From positions 24,572,501 through 24,636,500 of the forward strand of contig NC_068562.1 in the NCBI RefSeq assembly GCF_022201045.2: a DNA stretch of 64,000 nt, written 5' to 3'. The notes beneath the pieces were generated by a model. The model was not told the origin of the DNA. It ran no database searches and saw nothing but the letters and a program-made list of their open reading frames with translations. The DNA is from Citrus sinensis. Its lineage: Eukaryota; Streptophyta; Magnoliopsida; Sapindales; Rutaceae. Positions 1 through 23,925 of the stretch are shown here, piece after piece (the first letter of the stretch is position 1; the number at the start of each line of letters is the position of its first letter). The position numbers were made by a program, and so were the translations under genes.

Positions 1-1224
1 TTTAAAATGTTAAACTACTTAAAAAATCCTCTACTCATTTAACAATCTTATTTCATTATTTTCAAAACAAAATTTCAAAGAACTTGCCTATTAAAATAAT
101 TTTATAATTTTTAATAAAAATTTTCATTGACAACCAAACAAATAATTTTTTTTTAGTGAAACTTTATTAGCAAAAGCTCTATTTAAATAAATTCTATTTG
201 AAAAGTCATACCAAATAGATCCTAGAAACATAAGGCATATAGACATATCATATGGATTTAGTTTCAAATTTAGGTAATTACTAATTTATATAACAAATGG
301 AACCTATAGGAAAATAGAAATTTCTAAAAAAAATATTATCTTATAAATTTATCAAATTATTAATCTACAACATTGGCCTCAAATTGGGACCGACAAAAAT
401 GATTATTTAATCAAAGTTAACGATTTATTGAACATCAATATATGGAGGTTCTATTGTATTTAAGAGTAACCATAATAAGAAATACGATTAGATCTATTTT
501 TAAAAAATTAATGACCTAATTTACAACTTCATTCATTTATATCCTTTGTTCTTTTGCATTCAAAGCCATCGTAGATTTTGCATTCAAAGCCATCGTAGAA
601 TCTTCATGGGAGGAACCATCAAGAATTTCACGGACACAAAATACCCTACACAGGTTGGCTATGATATTGTGATAATGGGATAATAGCAACCGGCTTCCTA
701 GTTCTTTAAAAAATTCCCAATATAAGATCATAATTTGATCTTTTGTTGCCAAATAAGTTCCTAAGATCATCATTTGATCATTTGTATCAAATAAACTCCC
801 AACTTTTATTAAAATGACTATAAAATCCTCAAAGTATTAAAGAATGTTTTGATCAGCATACATAACAAAAAGATAATATATGTAACTTAAGTATAAATTT
901 AACTTTTCAATCATATTTTAATATTTTTATTCCAACCAGTGGGGAGACATTTATCAGAAAAATCAATAATTTTACTTCTAAAATTATATATTATCTCATC
1001 TCATTGTTTAATAGAGAATTATACCTCACTAGGATGGAAAAGATTTAAATATTACTTGAGAAATGCAGAATAATTCCTAACGTAGTAACACGAGTAATTT
1101 TAAGCAGTCAATTCAGGGACCTATTAATAAAATTAGGTACATATATATCTTGTCTTAAGAATCATAAAACAATAGGGATCTTGTTGTTATTAAAGAATTA
1201 AGAATTTTATGATTATATTCCTCG
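1..1224. other. AT-rich intergenic DNA, no gene seen
   Basis: The stretch is AT-rich with frequent stops in all frames. The only open frame of note (minus, 537-773) has low-complexity content, a short internal duplication and no recognisable motif, so I do not call it. Confidence 0.6.
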
Positions 1225-1684
1225 TAGACTCACGTGTACCAACTCCCACGCCTCGTCGTACATCTCATCGACGTACATCCAACGGTTAACATCAACCGCC
1301 GACCCCACCATCCCGACAAACCAACGAAACCCACATCATCAACAACCACGTTTCCCCACCAAAATCAATGTCGTACGATCTAATAATAAGATCCTACACC
1401 TCGTGGCACTCTCTCATTGGCTGAGGCACTAAACACTCAACACGTAGTCATCCAGACAAATCAAAAACCAATTCTGTTTTTCCACATTTGGAAAAGCTCC
1501 AAAATCTTACGGCTGACCATGAGTTCCATCAACAGTGACAACAGGAGGATCGCTCGCCAAGTGTCTCGTCGAACCATCTACATGCCGCCACGTATAGAAA
1601 TACCTGTGGTTGTACCCTGCCACGTTACCTTACGTGGTTCACTAGCTTACCCCATCAACCTCAATCGCTACTATATATATTTTA
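1225..1684 (+). promoter_or_regulatory. Probable promoter of the small gene at 1840, rich in ACGT boxes
   Basis: Several ACGT-core elements of ABRE/G-box type lie here: CACGTG at 1231, CCACGT near 1346, ACACGTAG near 1439, GCCACGTA near 1586, and CACGTTACC plus TACGTGG near 1621-1636. A TATA-like CTATATATATTTTA follows at 1671-1684. The leader then runs into a CT-rich tract just before the ATG. ACGT boxes are classic bZIP/bHLH sites linked to ABA, light or stress responses; such regulation here is inference. Confidence 0.4.
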
Positions 1685-1839
1685 ACAAAGCATTACGTGC
1701 CTCTTTAACTCCAATATTATTTTCATTTCATTTTTCACCAGCTTTGAGACTTTTGCTTCTCTTTATACGAATCATTCTTAGAAACCTTTTTTGCTTTTAT
1801 TTTATTTCTACTCTGTCTCTGTCTCTCTCTCTCTAAATA

Positions 1840-2817
1840 ATGGAAGGATCATCGGACGTTGTACGAAATATTGATAGAAAATCATCAATAGAAGCAGAGC
1901 CGAGGACTCTGGGTATTGATCAAATTCAATATGCAAGGGTGAGTGTACCTTTGTTGTTTCTGTTTTGTGCGGGGTGTTAGGGTTTTGGTGTTCTTGAGGG
2001 TTTGAAAATGATTGATTATTTCTGATGATAATCGTACGGTGATGATGCAGGAGGCTGCACTTTATGTGTTGCGTACGAGGAGTGTAGAAGAAGCCATGAA
2101 TGTTTTCATGGAGGTGAGGGTTCAATTACTTTGCCACGTACAATCGTAATACCACCTTGTGTGTGTATATGTACAAGCAAAATTTTTTCATTTCGAGAAG
2201 AGAATCAATAATTCAGCCACAAAAAAAGAAAAAAGCGATAGAATATTGATAAAAATAGTGTACAAGTCCAGCAGGGTGTATGCCAATTTTTATCGGTGTG
2301 TTTTGAGCTCTCTTTATCCTTTTTGCATGGGGTAAAAAAAAAAGTATTATCAGACAGCTAAGAGCACTTAGAGCTGCGTATGTTAATAATTTCTCATGTA
2401 ATTAAAACTGCAATTTTTGCAGGCACGTGGTATTGTTGCTTTAGAATACGTTAAAGTAGCTTCAGTGAGTGATTATATTTGTTGAGATGGTACATGATGG
2501 ACTGATGGTTTCTTTTTGCATGCATGCAAATCCTTGGATTGATGAATGATTAGAATTTGTATGTTAAGCTAATATGCATTATGCCACCTGTGCGTGTTGT
2601 TTAATTCTAGCTTTTCTTGCAAATTGAAATAGTTGTTAAATGAACTGATGGTGATAATGAATAGTTGGGATTTGATTAATTGCAGGGATCAGAAAGAGTG
2701 GAGAATGTTTCCAAGGAAAGTGACAGAACGATCGACTGCCAAGAAGAGCTTCAACGTTTAGAAGATGGACTTCGACCGCCGCCGGCATTACGGGATGTGG
2801 CGACAGCACCTTTCTAG
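1840..2817 (+). CDS. Small plant protein, four exons, 111 aa, function unknown
   Basis: Exons are 1840-1938, 2051-2113, 2423-2464 and 2686-2817, all joined in phase 0 with GT-AG borders (gtgagt donors at introns 1 and 3). The spliced frame starts MEGSSDVVRN, contains SSIEAEPRTLGIDQIQYARE and AALYVLRTRSVEEAMNVF, and ends LRDVATAPF before TAG at 2815. No signal peptide or membrane segment is visible; the middle looks helical and the C-terminal third is acidic. I have the impression of a conserved plant family with a SIEAEPRTL...IDQIQ...EAALYVL signature, but cannot name it. The consistent phase and good splice sites make it likely real; the tiny third exon (14 codons) is the least certain part. 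The ATG follows a CT repeat leader and is the first in frame. Confidence 0.7.
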
Positions 2818-4579
2818 TCTTCATCTGCTTAAATTTGTTTCAAAAATGGAAAAGCCCTTTAACCTTCACGGCGATCATCATCGGTGGCGTTTGTTTTTTT
2901 GTTTGAAATTTTAATAGACCTGAATTAGTCTGAATTCTGAATAGGTCTGAATGTCTGAATCTGAATAATATGTTTGTTTTTTTATCTGAATCTCAAAAAT
3001 AAGTATTAAGTTGTTTGTTTTTTTCAACTTAAAAAGCTGAAAATATGTACTTTTACATTTGTATCCTTATTAAATTTGAATGTCAAATAAATAATATATT
3101 AAATACCACAATATTTTAACATTTATAAGTAAAACTATATTTAAGTGAATACATAATTATTTTATAATTTTAATATATAAAATACCATAAATTTCAAATT
3201 TTATTGTATATAATATAAGAAAGAAAAAACATGAATATTTTTATGTGGGGTAAATATCTATGAGTGAGTTTTAGGATAGACATAAAAATTTAATTATAAA
3301 ACAAAGATATTTTTTACATTAACAAATAATTGACTTAATTCAAATTTCTCTATTAAGTAAAAAGTAAAAAAGATTAACTTATTTTATTAAGTCAAAATTA
3401 TCTAAAAAATCTCATTAAGTTATAAAAACAAACACCTTTAATTAATTAAATTAAGTCACTTTAAGTCATTAAATTAAAAAACTCATGTAGTATAATACTA
3501 TTTAGTTATTAGCTTTTAGCAATATCTGTGCAGGATTGATTTTTCTTTTCCATCGTTTTATAAGATCTCTTTGTTCTTTTGTCCATAACTCCTCTCAATG
3601 AAGGCCCTGCTTTTCGGGTTCCTCTTATGCATGCATGTTACGTTTACGATAACTAATTATTGAAGTATCGATTTGAAAACTCACTATAAAAAATCTGAAA
3701 CGATCAGAACTTTCTTCGGAAAGAAATGAGAAAAAGCTTGAAATCATACATAAGCATGCACATCATTAAATATTTGAAAACATACATCGTATTCCAGTCG
3801 TCTTATTGTGATAAGTAAGCGACTAAGACAATAGTCAGCTAGACGGGATGAACTTAATTGATTTTTCAGTTTCCTATTATATAAGAATCCTAAAATTTTA
3901 GAAGGGTCTATGTAATGGGAATCTCAAACTTCGTTTAATTCATTTACAGACCAATAAGATTGTCTCCATAATGAGAACTTAATGGAACAGCAAAAGTTTC
4001 AGAAGAAAAATAGAATCCACATGTTGCTGCAAAAAGGCCTAATCTCGATCTCCACGACACACACGTGGCAACTACTCCAATGTGTGGCAAAACATGCAAC
4101 CACAAGTCCCAAGCTACGCCAGCCTTAACAATCAATGGACAATGCATGCATTCTTAGCCACAGACAACTGGGATCATCTTTTTCGCACCATGGAAAGGAG
4201 CCAGGTGATTTACAGCAGAGGACAGAGGGACACAGCAGAAGTCCCACAGTTATTGGAGTTCCGCACAGGAAACAAAATATTTTTTACCTGGTACAAATGT
4301 GACAGCAATGACCCAAGAACATGATGAGGATAGAAAGTCCCAAACTCAATAAATTGCAGAGACTGCACCACATTTTGCTGACTTAAACTGACTGGAATTA
4401 TAAAAATACAACCTAACAAACCAATAATTAAGCTAACTGGATGTTTTGCTTGCAAGAATCTGTCAACAGAACAACCAATAAGCATGACAAAAGTACGCTC
4501 TAAGAGAATAAATCAGCATACCCCTTGTCTTCTATATGAAATCCACTAAATGATGTTGTATCTAACAGTTTAATTTTCA
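2818..4579. other. Intergenic DNA between two convergent genes; possible MITE
   Basis: No coding frame with motif support. Around 2960-3450 the DNA is very AT-rich and its two sides carry inverted pieces (TTAAGTTGTTTGTTTTT near 3007 against AAGTTATAAAAACAAACA near 3417), as in old hAT-like MITEs. About 4210-4579 is probably the 3' untranslated region of the minus-strand NAC gene. Confidence 0.4.
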
Positions 4580-7335
4580 TCAAGGACAATGAGATCCACC
4601 ACTTCTGCTGTCTTCTGAAGCACGGCTACTCCCCACTGACAGTTTAGCAGCACCATGGTTTAAAGGAGCCTCATTTGCATTTCTCCGAACACTGTCCTGC
4701 ATTATTAACAATCTCAAATGAGCACAAGCGAAAGACCAAAAGGGAAAAGGCAAATTGTGCGTAACTAGGACAACAAAGATTTGACTGTTTCGTAAGTACA
4801 TATGAAGCAAACCAATCCTGTACGGTACCTGTGGCAGCATGGAAGGAGACTGACTGAAACAAGGGTTAACGTTGTAGCATGATTGCTCAGAATTGTAACA
4901 CTTCTGATCAGTATATGGCCCATTACAGTGGGCTTGTTCAGGTTCACGAGCTTCGGCAGGGCAATTCAACGGAGCATCAAGATCAAGCAACTCTATGAAT
5001 GGTGCATTATCACCCAGAATCGCTCCATCCAGATTGTAGTTAGAGTTTTCTGCAGGGAAGAAATCATATTCACCTCCACTGAATCCAACCATATTTTCAA
5101 GGTCACCCAAGTCATTGTAAATATCAACGCCATCCAAACGAGGTGAAGCTTCAATATTTCCATCATGGACATTATCATACTGCTGAAAATGAATTGATCA
5201 ACGTATTTCAGTAAATTGGCAGGAAGAAAACAAAACAGTAATTAGACAAATTTTATTAGCACACAGTAACAAGACCAGCTACAATATACGCAGCTCGAAT
5301 ATGTTCAAGCAATTAAATTCTTTAAAAAGGGTGGAACGCGCTACACACCTCAATTTGACCATTTTCATTTGAAATCAAATTGTTATCTTCAGTGAAGTAA
5401 GCCAACATTGCAAGAATGTCGTCCTCGCTCAAATCCTGAGCAACCTCCCTAGATACATCATTAATAACAGGGACTGGTGGAAGCATGTTAGAAGTGGGTG
5501 GGATAGTATCAGAAAGACATGACTCAGATGTTCCGATGCATAGCCTCTCAGGGATGTGGGAGCTCTCAGCTACAGGACTGTTCTGGCTGGGCACTGGTGG
5601 AGGAAGTACAGCAGAGGAGATAACATCCACACAATCAACATCCTCATCATTTTCCCAGTCTTCCTCTCTAAATGGTGCTCCATATTGGGCGCCATTCCTA
5701 GGGCCTGGACCATCCTTCTGAAAAACAATACAGAGCACGTATGCATCCTGATACACAAAAGTAAATTTTATTAAAGCACAGCAAAAGACATCCCTCCATT
5801 TGCCATTTGCACAAAGCAATAAAAGGGACAAAAAAAACAGAAAGCTGTACAACTTGGTGCATGAATAATACAGATGGAAGGTCAAGGTAGAAGAATTAAT
5901 CAAAGTCATTACAACACTTGTCCATGCATGTCATGGATTAGATGAATGAGGTCCAGATCTTTTTAAATTTAGAAGGGCAAAATGGCCCATCAGAAGAAGA
6001 TGGATACTCCATTTTTAAGCAGCAAAGATATTTAGTTATTCAAAAGGAGAATGGGGGTCGAAATGAACAAAAACCCTATAAGAACCACATGTACTGAAGG
6101 AGAATGGGGGGCAGAAAAGAACAAAATCTCTGTAAGAAGCACATGTACTGAAGCTCCTTTTAATTAATAAGATATCTTCCACAAATTAAATGCACAATTA
6201 GAAAAAAGAACTCTTAACAACAAAAACCAAATAACTCTTAAGACTTAATATTATTTCTGCTAAGAAGCGATTATCCTAGTAGACCAAAGCCATTGATAAA
6301 CTCCGAATTCAAGGTTTAAACAAGTTCAATAAGAAAAAGTATGAACAAGAATAAATACTTCCAGAAATCATATTCAGTTTTAACACAACATTATAAACAG
6401 GTTATAACCCAAGTGCAACAATTCTAGCTAATCAGAAACTATGGAACTCAAGAAGAAAAATGTTATCCTCATCTTCAGACAGGTAAATATAGCAACCGGT
6501 ACTACATTAAGTTGGTTAATAAGAAGCAGACATGGGGATAAACCACAACCTTAAAGCATGAACCCACTAGCAGATTTAAGCAAGGATCAAGAAAGTGCCA
6601 TGGTGAAAGTTGATAACAGGAAAAGACTTTATGAAGGAAATGAATTATTGCAGCAACATTAAATAAATATGCACCCAGTAAACATTGCACAAAGTTTCAA
6701 GAATGTCAATATGATTTGTTTACGTAAAAAGAATCAGAATAAACAAAAAATACCTGAACAACTCCTCTTTCAGAAAGACCAGGTTCATCAATTCTATACT
6801 CATGCATCACCCAGTCCGTTCGATCACCACGTGGGGCTTTACCCCTGTGAAAAACCAAAGTCTTAATCATCCCCACTACTTCATTATTGTATTGAACAGG
6901 TCTATCCTTTCCAGTAGTTTTCCAATAACCAAACTCAGTGGCACGATTCATCCTAGCTCCGTTTGCATATTTCTTCTCTCGTGGGCAAAAGAAATACCAC
7001 TTCAGATCCCCACTCCTCAAACTAGATTTGTCTGACAAAGAAAGAGCAAGCCAGTAAGAAAAAACACAGTCACAGTAAGAAAAACACACAGAAACAAGTA
7101 ACAAGCAAGCAAGAAGAAGGTACACAATTTAGAAACATAAAATTTATAAAGTTAAAAAAAAGTTATTGCTTTACATACCTGGTAAATCCCAAGGAGCGTG
7201 CTTGTAAATGTCAACTTCAGCAATGGCCTCAAATCCAAATTTCCTACCCATTACTTTCCTCTTCAAATAATACTTGATCAGTTCAACATCGGTTGGATGA
7301 AATCGAAACCCCGGAGGTAGAGACGTTTTTCCCAT
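4580..7335 (-). CDS. NAC-domain transcription factor, ANAC082/VNI1-like, 434 aa
   Basis: Five coding exons on the minus strand: 7335-7179, 7031-6754, 5747-5349, 5182-4829 and 4696-4580; phases fit throughout. The protein starts [18 protein letters not shown], the usual NAC subdomain [15 protein letters not shown] (C), [12 protein letters not shown] (D) and WVMHEYRI plus [11 protein letters not shown] (E) follow, so residues about 1-160 form the DNA-binding domain. [16 protein letters not shown] and an acidic, Ser/Pro-rich C-terminal region follow, as in transcription activators. ATG at 7335 is chosen because the in-frame codon at 7368 is TTG, not ATG. From memory the closest family is Arabidopsis ANAC082 (VNI1), linked to nucleolar/ribosomal stress and xylem regulation; that assignment is inference. 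As spliced there is no membrane anchor, but see the last intron. The leader carries upstream ORFs. Confidence 0.9.
4697..4828 (-). other. Stop-free, in-frame last intron of the NAC gene (possible exitron)
   Basis: This 132-nt intron (gtaccgta donor, aatgcag acceptor) is a multiple of three and has no stop codon in the reading frame. If retained it would add 44 residues, including a hydrophobic run [10 protein letters not shown] and [17 protein letters not shown], about 38 residues before the C-terminus. It could equally be an ordinary short intron. Confidence 0.45.
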
Positions 7336-7536
7336 AGAGAAAATTGGATGGAATATCTCAATGTACAATAACTTTTAATCACAAGATGTAGTTCTTCACA
7401 AGCTGTGAATAACTTTATATCTATTACTTGAAAAAAAAAAATTGTCTCGCACGAATGAACAAGAAGTCGATGTGTTAAATAGAAAAAAAAAACTAATTAA
7501 CAAAGGACCAAAGAAAAAGAGAAACCGGCAAAGTTG

Positions 7537-7650
7537 TCAAGTCCAATGTCGAAATAAGAACTTCCGCGAGCACCACAGCCTCCCCCGGCTCATAAACCCA
7601 AAATCACACCGAAGAAGAGATGTAATTTTCTTGCTGGGATCAAAAGACAT
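7537..7650 (-). promoter_or_regulatory. Candidate conserved upstream ORF (37 codons) in the NAC leader
   Basis: ATG at 7650 opens a 37-codon frame ending in TGA at 7537, about 200 nt upstream of the NAC start. It begins MSFDPSKKITSLLRCDFG and ends MSRGRLWCSRKFLFRHWT. The C-terminal half is Arg/Trp-rich and lies in a GC-richer island within an otherwise simple, pyrimidine-rich leader, which suggests constraint on the peptide. ANAC082 of Arabidopsis is one of the genes reported to have a peptide-sequence-dependent upstream ORF; I cannot recall that peptide, so identity is untested. Confidence 0.5.
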
Positions 7651-7682
7651 TTGGTGTGCAATGCTGATCCTGCTTTAAACAT
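7590..7682 (-). promoter_or_regulatory. Second, overlapping upstream ORF (30 codons)
   Basis: ATG at 7682 opens MFKAGSALHTKCLLIPARKL and stops at 7590, overlapping the 37-codon frame in another register. A further in-frame ATG near 7788 could lengthen it if the leader is unspliced. An acceptor-like TTTAAAGCAG ends at about 7673; use of it would delete this ATG and leave the 7650 ATG first. Confidence 0.3.
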
Positions 7683-8099
7683 TATTAGGTTCAAAATACG
7701 AATATTAACACAGGAAACCCTTAAGAAAAAAAAAAAAGAAGAACAATACGGTGCCAAACAAATACGAATCGGAACTGGAACAAACATCAAAAATAAAGCA
7801 AACCCAGATGAAAACGAGATAAGTAACAGATAAATTTGATTGCTTTCATCAGATAGGTCAAAGAAAAACAACAAAATCGCTAAAAAGAACCCTAGATTGA
7901 AAACCCTAATCCACACAATCAAAAACCACAAAACCCTAATCAGAATAACAAAAAATACACAAAAATCAGAGTGGGAGATTGATCCTACCAAAGAGAGAGA
8001 GCGCTGGGAGAGGAGTGAGAGAGCAAAAGGGGACCAAAAGACTTAAGCAGCTCTAATCGCGAAAGAGAGAGGGAGGAGCAATAAGGGAAAGTTAGGGTT

Positions 8100-11000
8100 T
8101 TATATACTAATATTAATAATTAATTCTATTTTTGTTTTTATTATTTATGAAGAATTTGTCATTAATTAGGATATATAACATAAGGTCCCTAATATTTTAT
8201 ATTTTCAAATGTGAGGTCATAATTAATACATTCCTGCCACATAGGTCCCCTGCCTTAAGAAATTATATACACTCCATAGACTATATGTACTACATTTAAT
8301 CAATAATTTTCAAGTTAAAAAAAAAAATACTGCATATATTATATTTCATATGAGGTTATCATCAAATTGTATACATTTTAGAGACATATTTTATAATTTA
8401 ATATTAAAAAACTGTATTTTATAATATCATCAATTTTTTTAATATTAAATTACAAATGATAGAGTGGGTCTCACATATTGATTTTGCAATTCAAATAATT
8501 TTTATTCTTTATTTTTAATTATTTTTTAAGAGAAATTATCAATTTTTTAAATTTTAAACTCTTCAAAATTCAGTGGCTAACAAAGAAATCTACTTGAAAA
8601 TTAATTGCTAAGCCTCCGAGGCAAACTACTAAACATGGTTTCTTCTTCTTTATTAAAAAAAGAAAAAGAAAAAGAAATTATATGTTCGAATGTGAGGGCA
8701 GACTTTTTTTCTAAATACGAGGACGTATATGACATAAAGAGAGACACTATATATTTTCTTCAGAAAAACTGTAAGTTAGGGGATCTTGATGTTATTATCA
8801 AGTTGTATTGGCTCTCATTGATGGGAAACTTCTTTAGGAATCCACGGCTTGTGATTGGTTGGATGGCTTCATTAATTTTAACTTTTCTTAAAAAAAAAAA
8901 TAAATAAATAAAAGTGACAGCTATTTATTAAGTGTTTGTAAACAGTGTCGAGTGCGAAGATGCATGTATGGTCAAAATTAGAATATGCAATGTTCACACT
9001 GCTTCTCTTTTAATGGAATGCTCTGCTGCTCGTGCTCTCTATAATTTTACTTCGTAATTTTTTTTTGTTTTTACTTTTTATCTTTTAAAAATAACTTTTA
9101 GATATAAAAAATGATTTTTTTTTTAAATGAGGGTTTGTATTGTATTTAAATTATTGTAAAAATAATAAAATCTAAAATTAATATTATGGAACCAGAGTAG
9201 GTTTTTAATATATTTTTAAAATAGTGTTGTATTTTTTTTTCAAAAAAAAAAATAGTGTTGTACTTAAAAATTAAGAGAAATGATTTTTTTTTCTTTTTTA
9301 ATATTCTCAATACAATTGAAAATAGACATTTTGGTAAAGATTTCTAAAATGGGAAACAACATTAACGCCCTTCGCAATGTTTTCTAAAATGAGATTAATG
9401 TTCCTTTTTATATGCTAAATGAGTGCAATAGTTGGAATAATTAAAAATTGGATTAAAAGATTTTTTTTTTGTTTTCTAATTTGAAAATAGTAATTTGCTT
9501 TTTTCACTCTTCTTGTGTAATTCATGAAAATTTCATCTTTATTCTGTTTACTTTGAATATACGTTGAGATTGACTTAGCAAATACGTGTTTGGTCACTTT
9601 CGTCTTTCATTGATGAAAAACTATTTTCCACAAAGTACTAATGATAACTAATACCAATTACTCCCTTTTTTTAAAAAAAAAAAAATTACCACTTTACACA
9701 ATTGATCCTAATTAATCTTTGTCAAGTAATGCATACAAGAAGGATAAGATACCCTCTTAAAAAATTTTACTATTCTGATGGTAAGTTTTAGTGAATCTAG
9801 CCATAGTTTTGGGAGTAAAATTTAGAAGAAAAAATTTAAAAGCTTAATAAAAACTCTTAAGAATTCTTTGTGAAGAAGTTATACAAAAATAGATCTTTAC
9901 TAAGAATAAAAGTTTATGAGAAAACTTCAATTTTCATATTTAGAGAGATATTTTCCATTCCCTAAATTTCGGGAGTCCACTAAAAATTCACTCATATATT
10001 TTATTTACTGCCCAAATATTATAAGAAAATCCTCATAAATATCTAAAACACATTAAAAAAAAAAAGTAACGCTCAAAACCTCCACAAATAAATGATTAAT
10101 AGTGATGATTCCAATAAATTTTGAAAATCAAACTATTAATCTCCATAAAACTCTCCCTTTGAGCCCATTTGAATGAATTTTTTTTATATACATATTTGAA
10201 TGAATTTTATCCGTACACGCATGCACTATCCAATTTTTTTATTTATTTTTATGAGATCCAAACTTTTAAAACAGGAAAGTCTTCAAAATATATTAAAACG
10301 GAACTTGCCCGATCTTTTTACTTTTTGTGTAAATTAAGTTGACTAATAGTAATTTATGAAGGAGAAATTTTCGGAAGGGAAACTACCGTGTGTATGTAAC
10401 GGGACCATTCAAGCAAAAGACAAATTTTGATATGTGCTCTGCTTATAAAATTTTGATTTTTTTTTTTTAAACTGACTATGACAATCAGCCTATCACTCAT
10501 ATTTACATGATATTATTATTGAGATTAATTTTGCATACATTCTCATAAAACACTATTTAAATTTTTTATCTTCTTTAATATTCGAGAGACGTCTACTCCA
10601 CTTACATTACATAAAATTATTTCTAATATTTATAATCAAACTATCACTCATATTTACATGATATTATTATTGAGATTAATTTTGCATACATTCTCATGAA
10701 ACACTACTTAAATTTTTTATCATCTCTAATATTCGAGAAACGTCTACTCCACTCACATTAGTAAGAGAGAAGATTAATCATCACCCAATAATTGAGAATG
10801 GACTTAAGCTCCCACAATGCTTTAGTGAGGTCTTGAACTGCTGCCCTCACAAGCAGGAAAGCTACTCGTCAAAAGGCCGAGTGATAAAATTTTGATTTAT
10901 AATACAAGTGTTTTGAAACAAACAAATCATCAAATTCAATGAAAAAATTCCTTTCATGACGTTATTTGATTGGAACCGTCTCTAGACCTTCTGCATTTTT

Positions 11001-11100
11001 AAATTAAAGAGATTGGACAAATTGATGAGACCGTCACCACCCCAATGTCCATCTTCGTACAAAAATCTGGGATCAATTCAGATTTCAATGCCACCAATAA
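8100..11100. other. AT-rich intergenic DNA, no gene seen
   Basis: The DNA has long A and T runs and only short motif-free frames (for example 8605-8907 plus, 9415-9597 minus). The only structure I can support is the duplication at 10490-10760. A stretch near 10800-10880 looks more complex but gives no readable protein. Confidence 0.55.
10490..10760. repeat. Direct duplication, two copies of about 120 bp, 151 bp apart
   Basis: The segment TATCACTCATATTTACATG... to ...CGTCTACTCCACTTACATTA at 10491-10609 recurs at 10642-10760 with only a handful of changes (for example ATAAAACACTATTT against ATGAAACACTACTT). A 31-bp spacer separates the copies. It has no coding content. Confidence 0.85.
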
Positions 11101-11807
11101 CGAAGCTCTTGAATGTAACTCAAATGGACAGAATTATCACCGAAAGAAATATGATACAATCAAATATTTTATTCCAATAACATTTTGTAACACAGCCTTT
11201 TGACCTAAGTATGGAAGATTCAAAATCAGGGGAGACAAGCCATCGAACATCCGAAAACAGAAAAGAACACCGACCAACAAATCCGAGTTTGGATTCTATT
11301 TCCATCCGGCTTCGATCCAAACTATAAGATCAGTCTCCATGTACAAATTCACCGGTCAGTGTACAGTTTGAACTCTCATTATAACTTCAACAAGTGAGAT
11401 CATCTCGGCCTGTCATCCCCATCGGGCTTGCTCTGTACAGTGTCTGCTGTCTGAAGATAGAAGTGTTGTGTATCTCCTTCGAGTAACTAAATTCCCCACC
11501 ACGAGCAGAGTTCCAATATACATGGAACACGGGGAAAAAACTTTAAAAAAAGTGAGCATTGCTGAAGAAAATTTAGCCTGCTATACTTGAAGAATTTCCG
11601 CTGATACAATTACAAGTTCCTCACACCAATGAAATAAGGCGACAAACAGCTATCAACCTTCCCTCCAGCTTTGATATAATTTTTGATGTCTATGTAGGGA
11701 ACCAATTGCCCATACATCACACAATTTACACGCCACTTTGATCGGAATGCTTCACTATAATGGTGTTTGCCTAAAAACTAACAGGTGACGACCAATCAAA
11801 TTTAACC

Positions 11808-23921
<12,114 letters not shown>

Positions 23922-23925
23922 TGCT

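Noticed and set aside
537..773. Minus-strand 78-codon frame
   Set aside because: No family motif; it contains a short duplicated peptide and is AT-rich noise.
1417..1836. Plus-strand 139-codon frame upstream of the small gene
   Set aside because: It overlaps the ACGT-box promoter, TATA-like site and CT-rich leader, and ends in a CT repeat read as Ser/Leu.
7333..7368. N-terminal extension of the NAC protein from 7368
   Set aside because: The codon at 7368 is TTG; the first in-frame ATG is 7335, which gives the normal [10 protein letters not shown] start.
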